DNA of 64,000 bases from contig NZ_JACXYU010000012.1 in NCBI RefSeq assembly GCF_014779715.1, positions 1 through 64,000 of the forward strand, in the 5' to 3' direction. The notes beneath the pieces were generated by a model that had not been told where the DNA came from, made no database searches, and saw nothing but the letters and a program-made list of their open reading frames with translations. This document shows positions 1-8,792 of this stretch, piece by piece; position 1 is the first letter of the stretch, and the number at the start of each line of letters is the position of its first letter. Position numbers and translations under genes: made by a program. Source of the DNA: Streptomyces chumphonensis. Lineage in GTDB: Bacteria > Actinomycetota > Actinomycetes > Streptomycetales > Streptomycetaceae.

Positions 1-13
1 TTTGTGTGGGGAA

Positions 14-40
14 GCCCCGTTGGACCTGGTCCAACGGGGC
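14..40. terminator. Intrinsic terminator hairpin before the first gene
   Basis: A perfect 13-bp inverted repeat is followed on the plus strand by four Ts (41-44). The stem can be lengthened by two A-T pairs (12-13 with 41-42). It most likely ends a transcript that enters from the left of the window, because the first coding start lies about 100 bases downstream. Confidence 0.75.
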
Positions 41-145
41 TTTTCCGCGTGGTACGGGCTCGCCGGGGACCACCCGACGTCCGGTGTGCCCGTCGGTGCC
101 GGTAAGGTCGGAAGCAGGGTAGGAATCTTTCCCAGGGGAGGCCGG

Positions 146-754
146 GTGGAGGTCCAGGAGACACGCGTCCAGACGGACCGGGTCCTCACCATCCCCAACA
201 TGCTGAGCATGGCCCGCCTGGCCGGTGTGCCGCTGTTCCTGTGGCTGGTGCTCTGGCCGGAGTTCGGAGGGCCGAACTGCGACGGCTGGGCCCTCGGGGT
301 ACTGGCGCTGAGCGGTGTCACGGACTACCTCGACGGCAAGCTGGCCCGGCGCTGGAACCAGATCAGCAACCTGGGCCGCATCCTCGACCCCGCCGCCGAC
401 CGGCTCTACATCCTCTCCACCCTCGTCGGCCTGACCTGGCGGGGGGTCCTCCCCCTGTGGCTCACGGGGTTGCTCCTCCTGCGCGACCTGGTCCTGCTCG
501 TGAACGTGTGGCTTCTCGATCGGCGGGGGTTCGCTCCGCCGCAGGTGAACTTCCTCGGCAAGGCCGCGACCTTCAACCTCATGTACGCCTTCCCGCTGCT
601 GCTTCTCAGTGACGGAAGTGGGTGGGTTTCGTCACTCGCGGCAATTTTCGGATGGGCGTTCGCCGGATGGGGTACAGCTCTCTACTGGTGGGCAGGAACC
701 CTCTACGTGGTCCAGGTCCGCCGCATTCTCACAGCGGACGTTGCGACCGGCTGA
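146..754 (+). CDS. CDP-alcohol phosphatidyltransferase family membrane protein (PgsA2-like)
   Basis: A 202-residue integral membrane enzyme of the CDP-alcohol phosphotransferase family, which moves a phosphatidyl group from CDP-diacylglycerol to an alcohol acceptor. The family signature is complete: Asp60, Asp63-Gly64, Ala-Arg68, Gly77, Asp81 and Asp85 follow the D-x2-DG-x2-AR-x8-G-x3-D-x3-D pattern. Hydrophobic segments lie on both sides of the signature. The GTG start at 146 is chosen because a strong AGGGGAGG ribosome site ends five bases upstream; the open frame continues further upstream without such a site. Its place ahead of DUF881, sbp and garA matches pgsA2 of Mycobacterium. The acceptor alcohol cannot be told from sequence. 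Confidence 0.85.
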   Translation: MEVQETRVQTDRVLTIPNMLSMARLAGVPLFLWLVLWPEFGGPNCDGWALGVLALSGVTDYLDGKLARRWNQISNLGRILDPAADRLYILSTLVGLTWRGVLPLWLTGLLLLRDLVLLVNVWLLDRRGFAPPQVNFLGKAATFNLMYAFPLLLLSDGSGWVSSLAAIFGWAFAGWGTALYWWAGTLYVVQVRRILTADVATG

Positions 755-862
755 GCCGCGCCTTCCACACCGTCACGGAGGCAGGCTTCCCCGCGGAAGT
801 CGGGGACCCCGTCCGGGCTCGGCCGGTGGGACCGTCGTCTCTTGAAGGAGGACGCAACCGAC

Positions 863-3358
863 ATGAAGGCCGTCGTGATGGCCGGCGGCGAAGGCACCCG
901 CCTTCGTCCCATGACCGCGAGCATGCCCAAGCCGCTCCTGCCGGTGGCCAACCGGCCGATCATGGAGCACGTCCTGAGACTGCTCAAGCGTCATGGTCTG
1001 ACCGAAACCGTGGTGACCGTCCAGTTCCTCGCCTCCCTCGTCAAGAACTACTTCGGGGACGGGGAAGAGCTGGGGATGGAGCTCACGTACGCGAACGAGG
1101 AGAAGCCCCTCGGCACCGCGGGCAGTGTGAAGAACGCCGAAGAAGCCCTCAAGGACGACTCCTTCCTGGTGATTTCCGGAGACGCCCTCACCGACTTCGA
1201 CCTGACGGATCTGATCGACTTCCACCGGGAACGCGGCGCGCTCGTGACCGTGTGCCTGACGCGGGTGCCCAACCCGCTGGAATTCGGGATCACGATCGTG
1301 GACGAGGAGGGCAAGGTCGAGCGTTTCCTGGAGAAGCCGACGTGGGGCCAGGTCTTCTCCGACACCGTGAACACCGGCATCTACGTGATGGAGCCGGAGA
1401 TCTTCGACTACGTCGACCCGGACGTACCCGTGGACTGGTCGGGTGACGTCTTCCCTCAGCTCATGAAGGAGGGCAAGCCCATCTACGGCTATGTCGCCGA
1501 GGGCTACTGGGAAGACGTCGGTACCCACGAGAGCTACGTGAAGGCCCAGGCCGACGTGCTGGAGGGCAAGGTCGACGTCGATCTGGACGGCTTCGAGATC
1601 TCCCCGGGCGTGTGGGTGGCCGAGGGCGCGGAGGTCCACCCCGACGCCGTGCTGCGCGGCCCGCTCTACATCGGGGACTACGCCAAGGTGGAGAGCGGCG
1701 CGGAAGTGCGCGAGCATTCCGTGATCGGGTCGAACGTCGTCGTCAAGAGCGGTTCCTTCCTGCACCGGGCTGTGGTGCACGACAACGTGTACATCGGCGA
1801 GCAGACGAACCTGCGTGGCTGTGTGATCGGCAAGAACACCGATGTCATGCGGGCGGCCCGTATCGAGGACGGCGCGGTCATCGGGGACGAGTGCCTCGTC
1901 GGCGAGGAGTCCATCGTCCAGGGCAACGTGCGGGTCTATCCGTTCAAGACGGTCGAGGCCGGCGCGTTCGTCAACACGTCCGTCATCTGGGAGTCCCGAG
2001 GGCAGGCCCATCTCTTCGGAGCCCGGGGCGTCTCCGGCATCCTCAACGTCGAGATCACACCCGAACTCGCGGTACGGCTCGCGGGGGCCTACGCGACCAC
2101 GCTGAAGAAGGGTTCGACCGTCACCACCGCGCGCGACCACTCCCGTGGTGCGCGGGCGCTGAAGCGGGCCATCATCTCCGCGCTCCAGGCCAGCGCGATC
2201 GACGTCCGCGACCTGGAGAACGTGCCCCTGCCCGTGGCCCGTCAGCAGACCGCCCGGGGCAGCGCGGGCGGGATCATGGTGCGCACGACGACGGGTGTGC
2301 CCGACTCGGTGGACATCATGTTCTTCGACGAGCGGGGCGCCGACCTCTCCCAGGGGAGCCAGCGCAAGCTGGACCGGGTCTACGCACGGCAGGAGTACCG
2401 TCGGGCCTTCCCCGGTGAGATCGGTGACCTCTCCTTCCCCGCCAGCGTCTTCGACTCCTACGCGGGTGCGCTGCTGCGGACGGTGGACACCTCCGGGGTC
2501 GCGGAGGCCGGCCTCAAGATCGTGGTCGACGCGTCGGGCGGCAGCGCGGGCCTCGTCCTGCCCAGCCTCCTGGGACGGCTCGGGGTGGACGCCCTGACGA
2601 TCAACCCGGGGATGGACGAGTCGCGTCCCACGGAGACGGCGGACGGACGCCGCTCCGGCCTGGTCCGGCTGGGCGAGATCGTGGCCTCCGCACGGGCCGC
2701 CTTCGGGGTGCGCTTCGACCCGGTGGGCGAGCGGATCTCGCTCGTGGACGAACGCGGCCGCATCATCGAGGACCACCGGGCGCTGCTCGTCCTGCTCGAC
2801 CTCATCGCGGCCGAGCGGCGCAGCGGCAGGGTCGCCCTGCCCGTGACCACCACCCGCATCGCCGAACAGGTCGCCGCCTACCACGGCACACAGGTGGAGT
2901 GGACGACGACGTCCCCGGACGACCTCACCCGGGTCTGCCGGGACGACGCGACGATCTTCGGCGGCGACGGCGGCGGCGGGTTCATCGTGCCGGAGTTCAG
3001 CTCCGTGTTCGACGGTGCCGCGGCCTTCGTACGGCTCATCGGCCTCGTCGCGCGCACCCAGCTCACGCTCAGCCAGATCGACGCGCGCATTCCCCGGGCC
3101 CACGTCGTGCGGCGGGACCTGGCCACGCCGTGGGCCGTCAAGGGGCTGGTCATGCGGCACGTCGTGGAGGCGGCCGGAGACCGGTCCGTCGACACCACGG
3201 ACGGCGTCCGCGTCGTGGAGTCCGACGGCCGTTGGGTGATGGTCCTGCCCGATCCGGCGGAGGCCGTCACCCATCTGTGGGCGGAGGGCCCGGACGACGC
3301 GTCGGCCCAGGCGCTGCTCGACGAGTGGGCCGCCGTGGTGGACGGTGCCGGACGCTGA
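863..3358 (+). CDS. Mannose-1-phosphate guanylyltransferase-like protein with a degenerate phosphomannomutase domain
   Basis: An 831-residue three-part protein. Residues 1-235 are a nucleotidyltransferase with the GGEGTRLRP loop (8-16) and Lys23 of the PKPLLP motif; residues about 255-370 are left-handed beta-helix hexapeptide repeats; residues about 385-831 are phosphohexomutase-like. The first domain should make an NDP-sugar, probably GDP-mannose. In the mutase part the usual TASHNP phosphoserine loop reads RTTTGVP (474-480) and the metal loop DxDxDR reads DPVGER (619-624), so mutase activity is doubtful. Start ATG 863 has an AAGGAGG site at 845-851. It follows the phosphatidyltransferase by 108 bases. 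Sugar specificity is inferred from the family. Confidence 0.85.
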   Translation: MKAVVMAGGEGTRLRPMTASMPKPLLPVANRPIMEHVLRLLKRHGLTETVVTVQFLASLVKNYFGDGEELGMELTYANEEKPLGTAGSVKNAEEALKDDSFLVISGDALTDFDLTDLIDFHRERGALVTVCLTRVPNPLEFGITIVDEEGKVERFLEKPTWGQVFSDTVNTGIYVMEPEIFDYVDPDVPVDWSGDVFPQLMKEGKPIYGYVAEGYWEDVGTHESYVKAQADVLEGKVDVDLDGFEISPGVWVAEGAEVHPDAVLRGPLYIGDYAKVESGAEVREHSVIGSNVVVKSGSFLHRAVVHDNVYIGEQTNLRGCVIGKNTDVMRAARIEDGAVIGDECLVGEESIVQGNVRVYPFKTVEAGAFVNTSVIWESRGQAHLFGARGVSGILNVEITPELAVRLAGAYATTLKKGSTVTTARDHSRGARALKRAIISALQASAIDVRDLENVPLPVARQQTARGSAGGIMVRTTTGVPDSVDIMFFDERGADLSQGSQRKLDRVYARQEYRRAFPGEIGDLSFPASVFDSYAGALLRTVDTSGVAEAGLKIVVDASGGSAGLVLPSLLGRLGVDALTINPGMDESRPTETADGRRSGLVRLGEIVASARAAFGVRFDPVGERISLVDERGRIIEDHRALLVLLDLIAAERRSGRVALPVTTTRIAEQVAAYHGTQVEWTTTSPDDLTRVCRDDATIFGGDGGGGFIVPEFSSVFDGAAAFVRLIGLVARTQLTLSQIDARIPRAHVVRRDLATPWAVKGLVMRHVVEAAGDRSVDTTDGVRVVESDGRWVMVLPDPAEAVTHLWAEGPDDASAQALLDEWAAVVDGAGR

Positions 3359-3372
3359 TCCGCGCACACCGG

Positions 3373-3402
3373 ATGGGCCCTCGGGCTCGGCCGAGGGCCC
3401 AT
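3373..3402. terminator. Hairpin after the nucleotidyltransferase gene
   Basis: Perfect 12-bp stem with a 6-base loop, starting 15 bases after the stop of the nucleotidyltransferase gene. There is no clear T-run, which is usual for actinomycete terminators. Confidence 0.65.
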
Positions 3403-3439
3403 TCGGTGGTAGGGGCGTCGACGTGCGACGATGTGCCAC

Positions 3440-4336
3440 ATGTCGCAGCAGCAGCCCGAACGGAGTACCGCGTCGCGGCCCGCGCGCCCCGACGCGTCCA
3501 TGTCGCTGCTGACGAATGTCATGGAGCACAGCCTCGACGACGGTTACGCCGAAGCTGCGGCCCGCCGGGGCGAGACGGGTCGGGCGCGCCTGCCGCGCTC
3601 ACTGCGCGGGAAGCTCTGGCTGGCCGGAGGGCTGGTCCTGGCCGGCCTCGTCGTGACCCTGGGGGCCGCGCAGGCCCGGTTCGACGCTCCGACGGTCGCC
3701 AAGGAGCGCGAGGAGCTCATCGACCGCGTCGAGGACGGCACCGAGGAGGCCGACGACCTGCAGGAGGAGGTCCGGGGTCTGCGGGAGGCCGTCGCGCGGA
3801 TGCAGGACGAGGCGCTGCGCGGGGACGGCGCCGGGGCTGAGGACCTGGTGGGGCTGCTCGCGGGCGCCACCGCCGTCGAAGGGCCCGGGGTGGAGCTCGT
3901 CGTCGACGACGCCGAGGACACCGGCGGCGGCTCGGACGGGCCCCGGGAGTCCACGGGCTTCTCCGACACCGGTCGCGTGCGGGACCGGGATCTCCAGCTC
4001 GTGGTCAACGGTCTGTGGGCCTCGGGCGCGGAGGCCGTGTCGATCAACGACCAGCGGCTGAGCGCCCTGTCCGCCATCCGGGCCGCGGGCGACGCCATAC
4101 TGGTCGACAACAAGCCCCTGGTGCCGCCGTACACCATCCTCGCGGTGGGGGAGGGCCAGGAGCTGGCCGACCGCTTCCGGTCGAGCGTGGACGGCCAGTA
4201 CCTCCAGATCCTGGAGGACAACTACGACATCCGGACGCGTCTGGGGGTGCGGGACGCCCTGCGCCTCCCCGCGGCACCGAGCCTCACCCTCAGAACCGCC
4301 GAGCCGGTCACCAGTCGAAAGGGCAGCAATTCGTGA
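3440..4336 (+). CDS. DUF881 family membrane-anchored protein
   Basis: A 298-residue protein of unknown biochemical role. It has a charged cytoplasmic N-terminus, one transmembrane helix near residues 65-82, a short coiled coil (about 90-130) and a C-terminal DUF881 domain with the typical GAEAVSIND and PPYTI stretches. DUF881 proteins travel with Sbp in actinomycetes, and a link to the divisome or cell envelope is often suspected but unproven. An in-frame ATG three codons upstream (3431) is an alternative start; neither has a clear ribosome site. The stop overlaps the GTG of the next gene, so translation is probably coupled. Confidence 0.85.
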   Translation: MSQQQPERSTASRPARPDASMSLLTNVMEHSLDDGYAEAAARRGETGRARLPRSLRGKLWLAGGLVLAGLVVTLGAAQARFDAPTVAKEREELIDRVEDGTEEADDLQEEVRGLREAVARMQDEALRGDGAGAEDLVGLLAGATAVEGPGVELVVDDAEDTGGGSDGPRESTGFSDTGRVRDRDLQLVVNGLWASGAEAVSINDQRLSALSAIRAAGDAILVDNKPLVPPYTILAVGEGQELADRFRSSVDGQYLQILEDNYDIRTRLGVRDALRLPAAPSLTLRTAEPVTSRKGSNS

Positions 4337-4665
4337 TCGCCGTACTGGGCCTCATCGTGGGAGTCGTGGCGGGGCTGGTCCTCCGCCCGGTGGTACCGAC
4401 GGTCGTGGAGCCCTATCTGCCCATCGCCGTCGTGGCGGCGCTCGACGCGGTCTTCGGCGGGCTGCGCGCGATGCTGGACGGCATCTTCGTGGACAAGGTC
4501 TTCGTCGTCTCGTTCCTGTCGAACGTCGTGGTGGCCGCCCTCATCGTCTTCCTCGGTGACAAGCTGGGGGTGGGCGCGCAGCTGTCCACGGGTGTGGTCG
4601 TCGTCCTGGGCATCCGCATCTTCTCCAACGCCGCCGCGATCCGGCGGCACGTGTTCGGGGCGTGA
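4333..4665 (+). CDS. sbp: Small basic protein Sbp (DUF1290)
   Basis: A 110-residue very hydrophobic protein with three predicted membrane helices and the family pattern GLRAMLDGIFVDKVF in the middle. The family is conserved in Gram-positive bacteria next to division or DUF881 genes; in Bacillus it lies by ftsZ. It begins at GTG 4333, overlapping the upstream stop by GTGA, and its own stop overlaps a possible GTG of the next gene, which indicates tight translational coupling of the three-gene unit. No enzymatic motif is seen. Confidence 0.88.
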   Translation: MIAVLGLIVGVVAGLVLRPVVPTVVEPYLPIAVVAALDAVFGGLRAMLDGIFVDKVFVVSFLSNVVVAALIVFLGDKLGVGAQLSTGVVVVLGIRIFSNAAAIRRHVFGA

Positions 4666-4670
4666 GGCCG

Positions 4671-5633
4671 ATGAACGACGACAGGACACCGGACGAGGAG
4701 CGCGAACCGGACCGCGCAGAACCCGGCGCGACGGACCGGCGCGAGGTCGGCCCGCCGGCCGCCGACGCCCGCCCGAAGCCGCCGGGGGCGGCCGAAGGCG
4801 TCTCCGCCCCCGGTCCTTCCGAGGCCGAGTCCGAGGCCGAGACCCGGGGAACCGACGCGCCGGAGCCGCAGGTCCCGACCGGCCCGACTCCCGACACGCC
4901 CGGGAACGACCGGATGACCGGACGGCAGCGGCTCGCCGCCGGCCTCTGGCCGCCCCGGCTCAACCGGAACCAACTCATCGCGGCCGCCCTGCTGTTCGTG
5001 CTGGGTCTGGGCCTGGCCATCCAGGTGCGTTCGACCAGCGAGGACAGCGCCCTGCGGGGAGCGCGCCAGGAGGACCTGGTGCGTATCCTCGACGAACTCG
5101 ACGACCGCACCACGCGCCTTGAGGACGAGAAGCAGCGTCTGGAGACGCAGCGCTCGGAGTTGGAGAACAGTTCCGACCAGGCCGAGGAGGCCAGGCAGCA
5201 GCGCGAGGAGCGTGAACGTCAACTCGGTATCCTGGCGGGTACGGTGGCCGCACAGGGCCCGGGCATCGAGGTCCGGATCAGTGGCCCGGCCGACGTCGTC
5301 GAGGCGGACCGGTTGCTGGACGCCATCCAGGAGCTGCGTGCCGCCGGTGCGGAGGCCATGCAGATCAACGACGTCCGTGTGGTGGCGGACACGTACTTCA
5401 CCAACGCGGAGGGCGGTGTGAACATCGACGGCCAGTCGGTCTCACCGCCCTACGTCTTCGAGGTCATCGGCCGTCCGCAGGATCTCGAACCGGCGCTGAA
5501 CATCCCGGGAGGCGTCGTGCAGAGCCTCCAGGGCGACGGTGCGACGGTCACCATCACCCCGTCCGACACCGTCGTGGTGGACGCCTTGCGGTCGGCGCAG
5601 CGACCTGACTACGCTCAGTCGCCGTCGCAGTGA
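4671..5633 (+). CDS. Second DUF881 family membrane-anchored protein
   Basis: A 320-residue paralogue of the gene upstream of sbp. It has a long acidic, Pro/Glu-rich N-terminal region (1-95), one transmembrane helix (about 103-120), a strong coiled coil (about 125-190) rich in Glu, Arg and Gln, and a DUF881 domain with the GAEAMQIND and SPPYVFEVIG motifs. ATG 4671 is preferred because TGAGG lies just upstream; GTG 4662, overlapping the sbp stop, is also in frame. The acidic leader is much longer than in the first DUF881 protein, so the pair probably differs in cytoplasmic partners. Function is unknown. Confidence 0.85.
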   Translation: MNDDRTPDEEREPDRAEPGATDRREVGPPAADARPKPPGAAEGVSAPGPSEAESEAETRGTDAPEPQVPTGPTPDTPGNDRMTGRQRLAAGLWPPRLNRNQLIAAALLFVLGLGLAIQVRSTSEDSALRGARQEDLVRILDELDDRTTRLEDEKQRLETQRSELENSSDQAEEARQQREERERQLGILAGTVAAQGPGIEVRISGPADVVEADRLLDAIQELRAAGAEAMQINDVRVVADTYFTNAEGGVNIDGQSVSPPYVFEVIGRPQDLEPALNIPGGVVQSLQGDGATVTITPSDTVVVDALRSAQRPDYAQSPSQ

Positions 5634-5798
5634 GGTGCCGATGATCCTTTCCGGGGGTCGGCGGGCCCGTACGACGTCGCGTAGGGGAAACTGTCTACTG
5701 GCCGCGGACGTTGCCCGGGTGTCCGCTGTGGCCTGTGTGAGCATCAAGGGTCTGTCCTGCCCCGCGGGCGGGTCTGTTTCGTGCGAGGGGAATCGCCC

Positions 5799-6572
5799 GT
5801 GAGTTTTCTTTCCAAGCTGTTCGGCAAGCACAAGGACGCCGGTGGTGCACACCGCGCGCCCCGACACGCTGCCGCCGGGGACCAGGGGTCCGCCGGCGAG
5901 GCCGAGCGTCCGCTCTTCCGTCCCGACCCCGATGCCCCGCATGGCGGTACTTCGGCCGCGCCGGGCGGGGTTTCCGTTGACCGGGGCGCGGCCGCGCCCA
6001 TAGGTTCCCAGGCACCAGCAACCTCACGTGGTGGAGGGTCCGGCGTGCCGATCTGTTCCAGGTGCGGGAACCGGGCCGCCGAGTCCAGCCGCTTCTGCTC
6101 CAACTGCGGCGCCCCGCTGAAGGGCGGTGCGCCGGCCGGCGAGCGTCCTTCCGAGACGACGTCGACGATCTCGATCACCGGTCTGGAGGCGTACGACGCC
6201 GAGGCCACCGGTCAGACGCCGATGCTCTCGCCCGAGGCGGTGGCGGCGATCGACGCCCTGCCGGTCGGTTCCGCCCTGCTGGTGGTCCGCCGCGGACCCA
6301 ACTCCGGGGCGCGCTTCCTGCTCGACAGCGAGGTGACGACCGCCGGGCGCAGCCCGCAGAGCGACATCTTCCTGGACGACGTGACGGTCTCGCGCCGCCA
6401 CGTGGAGTTCCGACGCGGGACCGACGGCGGATTCACCGCGTCCGACGTCGGCAGCCTCAACGGCACGTACGTCAACCGGGAACCCATCGACTCCGTTGCG
6501 TTGAACAACGGTGACGAAGTGCAGATCGGCAAGTTCCGGCTGGTCTTCTTCGCTCACCAGCGAGGCGTCTGA
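5799..6572 (+). CDS. garA: FHA-domain regulator, GarA-like, with zinc ribbon
   Basis: A 257-residue protein. An N-terminal low-complexity region leads to a zinc ribbon (Cys86, Cys89, Cys100, Cys103), then the ETTSTIS phosphorylation motif (119-125) and an FHA domain (about 155-250) with Arg184, Ser198, His201 and Asn221. In Mycobacterium and Corynebacterium the homologue (GarA/OdhI) is phosphorylated on the ETTS threonines by PknB/PknG and controls 2-oxoglutarate dehydrogenase and glutamate enzymes. The zinc ribbon and long leader are extra relative to mycobacterial GarA (about 160 residues). GTG 5799 has GAGGGG eight bases upstream. Same order as Rv1827-Rv1828, except that gcvH is absent upstream. 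Confidence 0.85.
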   Translation: MSFLSKLFGKHKDAGGAHRAPRHAAAGDQGSAGEAERPLFRPDPDAPHGGTSAAPGGVSVDRGAAAPIGSQAPATSRGGGSGVPICSRCGNRAAESSRFCSNCGAPLKGGAPAGERPSETTSTISITGLEAYDAEATGQTPMLSPEAVAAIDALPVGSALLVVRRGPNSGARFLLDSEVTTAGRSPQSDIFLDDVTVSRRHVEFRRGTDGGFTASDVGSLNGTYVNREPIDSVALNNGDEVQIGKFRLVFFAHQRGV

Positions 6573-6597
6573 CGCACGACCCGTCCAGGGAAGGTTC

Positions 6598-7353
6598 ATG
6601 CCGCACACACCGTCGGGCGGCGCCCCACCGGGCGCCGCCACCGCGGACCGCGGGCCCGCCGATCGCGTTCCCATGAGCATCGGCTCGGTCCTGGGTCTGC
6701 TCCGGGAGGAGTTTCCCGAGGTCACCGTCTCCAAGATCCGGTTTCTGGAGTCGGAGGGGCTCGTCGAGCCGCGGCGCACACCGTCGGGCTACCGCAAGTT
6801 CAGCGCGCAGGACGTGGAGCGGCTGGCGTTCGTCCTGCGGATGCAGCGTGACCACTACCTGCCGCTGAAGGTCATCCGCGAGCAGCTCGACGCGCGGGAC
6901 CGCGGCGAGCAGGTCGCCCTCCCGGGCCCCGCACAGCCGCCCGACCTGCTCGACGGTGCCGCCGCTCCGCTCGACACGGCGGGGGCGGCACGCGTCGGGC
7001 GGACCGAGCTGCTGGCCGCCTCGGAGATCACCGAGGAGCAGCTCGCGGAGTGGGAGTCCTACGGTCTGCTCGGCCCGGTGGAGAACGGCGGCTATCCGGC
7101 CGAGGCCGTGGAGGTCGCCCGCCTGGTGCTGGACCTCGGACGCTTCGGGCTCGAGCCGCGCCACCTGCGGGCGGTGAAGGCGTCGGCGGACCGTGACGCC
7201 GGCCTCGTGGAGCAGGTGGTCGCTCCGCTGCGTCGGCACCGCAATCCGCAGACGCGGCACCGCGCCGAGGCCACGGCCCGCGAGCTGGCGACGCTGGCGG
7301 TGCGGCTGCACGCCACGTTCGTCCAGGCGGCGCTGCGTGAACAGCGGGACTGA
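6598..7353 (+). CDS. ftsR: MerR-family regulator FtsR
   Basis: A 251-residue regulator with a MerR-type winged helix at about residues 27-95 (SIGSVLGLLREEF, then VSKIRFLESEGLVEPRRTPSGYRKF). The C-terminal half contains a second helical region (about 145-200) seen in this subfamily. In Corynebacterium the orthologue FtsR activates ftsZ; Rv1828 is the Mycobacterium equivalent. ATG 6598 has an AGGGAAGG ribosome site at 6587-6594. It follows garA by 25 bases and probably shares its transcript. No cysteine pattern for metal sensing is present. Confidence 0.88.
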   Translation: MPHTPSGGAPPGAATADRGPADRVPMSIGSVLGLLREEFPEVTVSKIRFLESEGLVEPRRTPSGYRKFSAQDVERLAFVLRMQRDHYLPLKVIREQLDARDRGEQVALPGPAQPPDLLDGAAAPLDTAGAARVGRTELLAASEITEEQLAEWESYGLLGPVENGGYPAEAVEVARLVLDLGRFGLEPRHLRAVKASADRDAGLVEQVVAPLRRHRNPQTRHRAEATARELATLAVRLHATFVQAALREQRD

Positions 7354-7431
7354 CCCCTCCGGGGCGGCGGGATCGGGGGCCCGGGAGTGCCCGACTACCC
7401 AAACCGGCGGGGCAGCGCCTAGGGTTGCTAT

Positions 7432-7905
7432 GTGAACGAGCTCGACGTCGTGGGTGTCCGGGTCGAAATGCCCTCCAACCAGCCGATCGTGCTTCTGCGT
7501 GAAGTAGGAGGCGATCGCTACCTTCCCATCTGGATCGGCCCGGGTGAGGCGACCGCCATCGCCTTCGCCCAGCAGGGCATGACCCCGGCCCGCCCGCTCA
7601 CACACGACCTGTTCAAGGACGTGCTGGAGGCCGTGGGCCAGGAGCTGACGGCGGTGCGGATCACGGACCTGCGTGAGGGCGTCTTCTACGCTGAACTGGT
7701 GTTCGCGAGTGGTGTCGAGGTCAGTGCCCGCCCCTCCGACGCCATAGCGCTGGCCCTGCGCACGGGCACGCCCATCTACGGCAGTGACGGCGTGCTGAAC
7801 GACGCCGGCATCGCGATCCCGGACGAGCAGGAGGACGAGGTGGAGAAGTTCCGCGAGTTCCTCGACCAGATCTCGCCCGAGGACTTCGGCACGAGCAACC
7901 AGTGA
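7432..7905 (+). CDS. DUF151 (bifunctional nuclease) family protein
   Basis: A 157-residue DUF151 protein, full length for the family, with the conserved LREVGGDRYLPIWIG and RPSDAIALALRTGTPIY stretches. Plant members have been reported to have nuclease activity, but the bacterial role is unsettled; Rv1829 is the syntenic homologue. The start GTG 7432 has no ribosome site. A TAGGGT box at 7420-7425, seven bases before the GTG, would place the transcript start at or near the start codon, so leaderless translation is likely. It lies between the two MerR genes, as in Mycobacterium. Confidence 0.87.
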   Translation: MNELDVVGVRVEMPSNQPIVLLREVGGDRYLPIWIGPGEATAIAFAQQGMTPARPLTHDLFKDVLEAVGQELTAVRITDLREGVFYAELVFASGVEVSARPSDAIALALRTGTPIYGSDGVLNDAGIAIPDEQEDEVEKFREFLDQISPEDFGTSNQ

Positions 7906-8031
7906 TCCGCGGGTCGGCCGACGTCCCGTGGCCGCCCGGTGCGGAGCCGAACTGACGGCGATACCCGGTCCCTCCCGTGGCCAAACCACTCGTGAGGTCA
8001 CTATCACCCGGCGTGCCGAGTGTGGCGATCG

Positions 8032-8060
8032 TTGACGCACCCGGGGTGACTGCCTACCGT
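8032..8060 (+). promoter_or_regulatory. Housekeeping-type promoter for the second MerR gene
   Basis: TTGACG (8032-8037) and TACCGT (8055-8060) are separated by 17 bases, a good match to vegetative sigma-factor promoters. The predicted start near 8067 gives a leader of about 50 bases before GTG 8117. Confidence 0.6.
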
Positions 8061-8116
8061 CAAGGAGGCAGGTCCCGGCGGCGTCACCGCGGGGCGTGAA
8101 GGGATGGAGGGTCGGC

Positions 8117-8728
8117 GTGACCAGCACCGGCGAGGGCAAGGCCACGAACGGCCCGTTCCCGTTTCACGGGGCTCCCGCGCAGCCCGTCGGAGCAGTGCCC
8201 GCCGGTTCCCCGGAGCCGCCGGACGGCACGGCGGGGGAACGGCTCGGCTACCGGGGTCCCACCGCGTGTGCGGCGGCCGGGATCACCTACCGCCAGTTGG
8301 ACTACTGGGCGCGTACCGGCCTCGTGGAGCCCAGCGTCCGGGCCGCCTGCGGGTCGGGCACGCAGCGCCTCTACAGCTTCCGTGACGTCGTCGTCCTCAA
8401 GATCGTGAAGCGGCTGCTCGACACCGGCGTCTCACTCCAGAACATCCGCACGGCCGTCCAGCACCTGCGCAGCCGGGAACTGTGCGACCTCACGCAGATG
8501 ACGCTGATGAGCGACGGCGCCACGGTCTACGAGTGCACGTCGCCCGACGAGGTCGTGGACCTGCTCCAAGGGGGGCAGGGCGTCTTCGGGATCGCGGTCG
8601 GCGTGGTCTGGCGGGACGTGGAGGGCGCACTCTCCCAGCTGCACGCGGAACGGCTCGACACCGGGGAGACCCTGGTGCGGGAGCACCCGGGCGACGAACT
8701 GGCGCGCCGGCGCAACCGCGCGGGCTGA
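8117..8728 (+). CDS. MerR-family transcriptional regulator (Rv1830-like)
   Basis: A 203-residue regulator with a disordered N-terminal tail (1-45) and a MerR winged helix at about 48-115 (ACAAAGITYRQLDYWARTG, then a QRLYSFRDVVVLKIVKRLLD-type segment). The C-terminal part (135-175) is a small conserved domain typical of the Rv1830 group rather than a metal- or drug-binding domain. GTG 8117 is chosen for its GGAGG site at 8106-8110. It has its own strong promoter upstream, so it is probably not only read from the ftsR unit. The genes it controls are not evident. Confidence 0.85.
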   Translation: MTSTGEGKATNGPFPFHGAPAQPVGAVPAGSPEPPDGTAGERLGYRGPTACAAAGITYRQLDYWARTGLVEPSVRAACGSGTQRLYSFRDVVVLKIVKRLLDTGVSLQNIRTAVQHLRSRELCDLTQMTLMSDGATVYECTSPDEVVDLLQGGQGVFGIAVGVVWRDVEGALSQLHAERLDTGETLVREHPGDELARRRNRAG

Positions 8729-8792
8729 GGGCCCGGCCCGCCGTCGGCCGGTGGGAGAGCGGCTGTCAGTGCGGTGCGGCAGCATCGGTGGT

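Noticed and set aside
773..3529. A minus-strand open frame of 918 codons
   Set aside because: It mirrors the nucleotidyltransferase gene, is His/Asp/Gly/Val-rich with no domain, and has no ribosome site.
5634..5798. Possible gcvH in the gap before garA
   Set aside because: Only 165 bases and no lipoyl motif.
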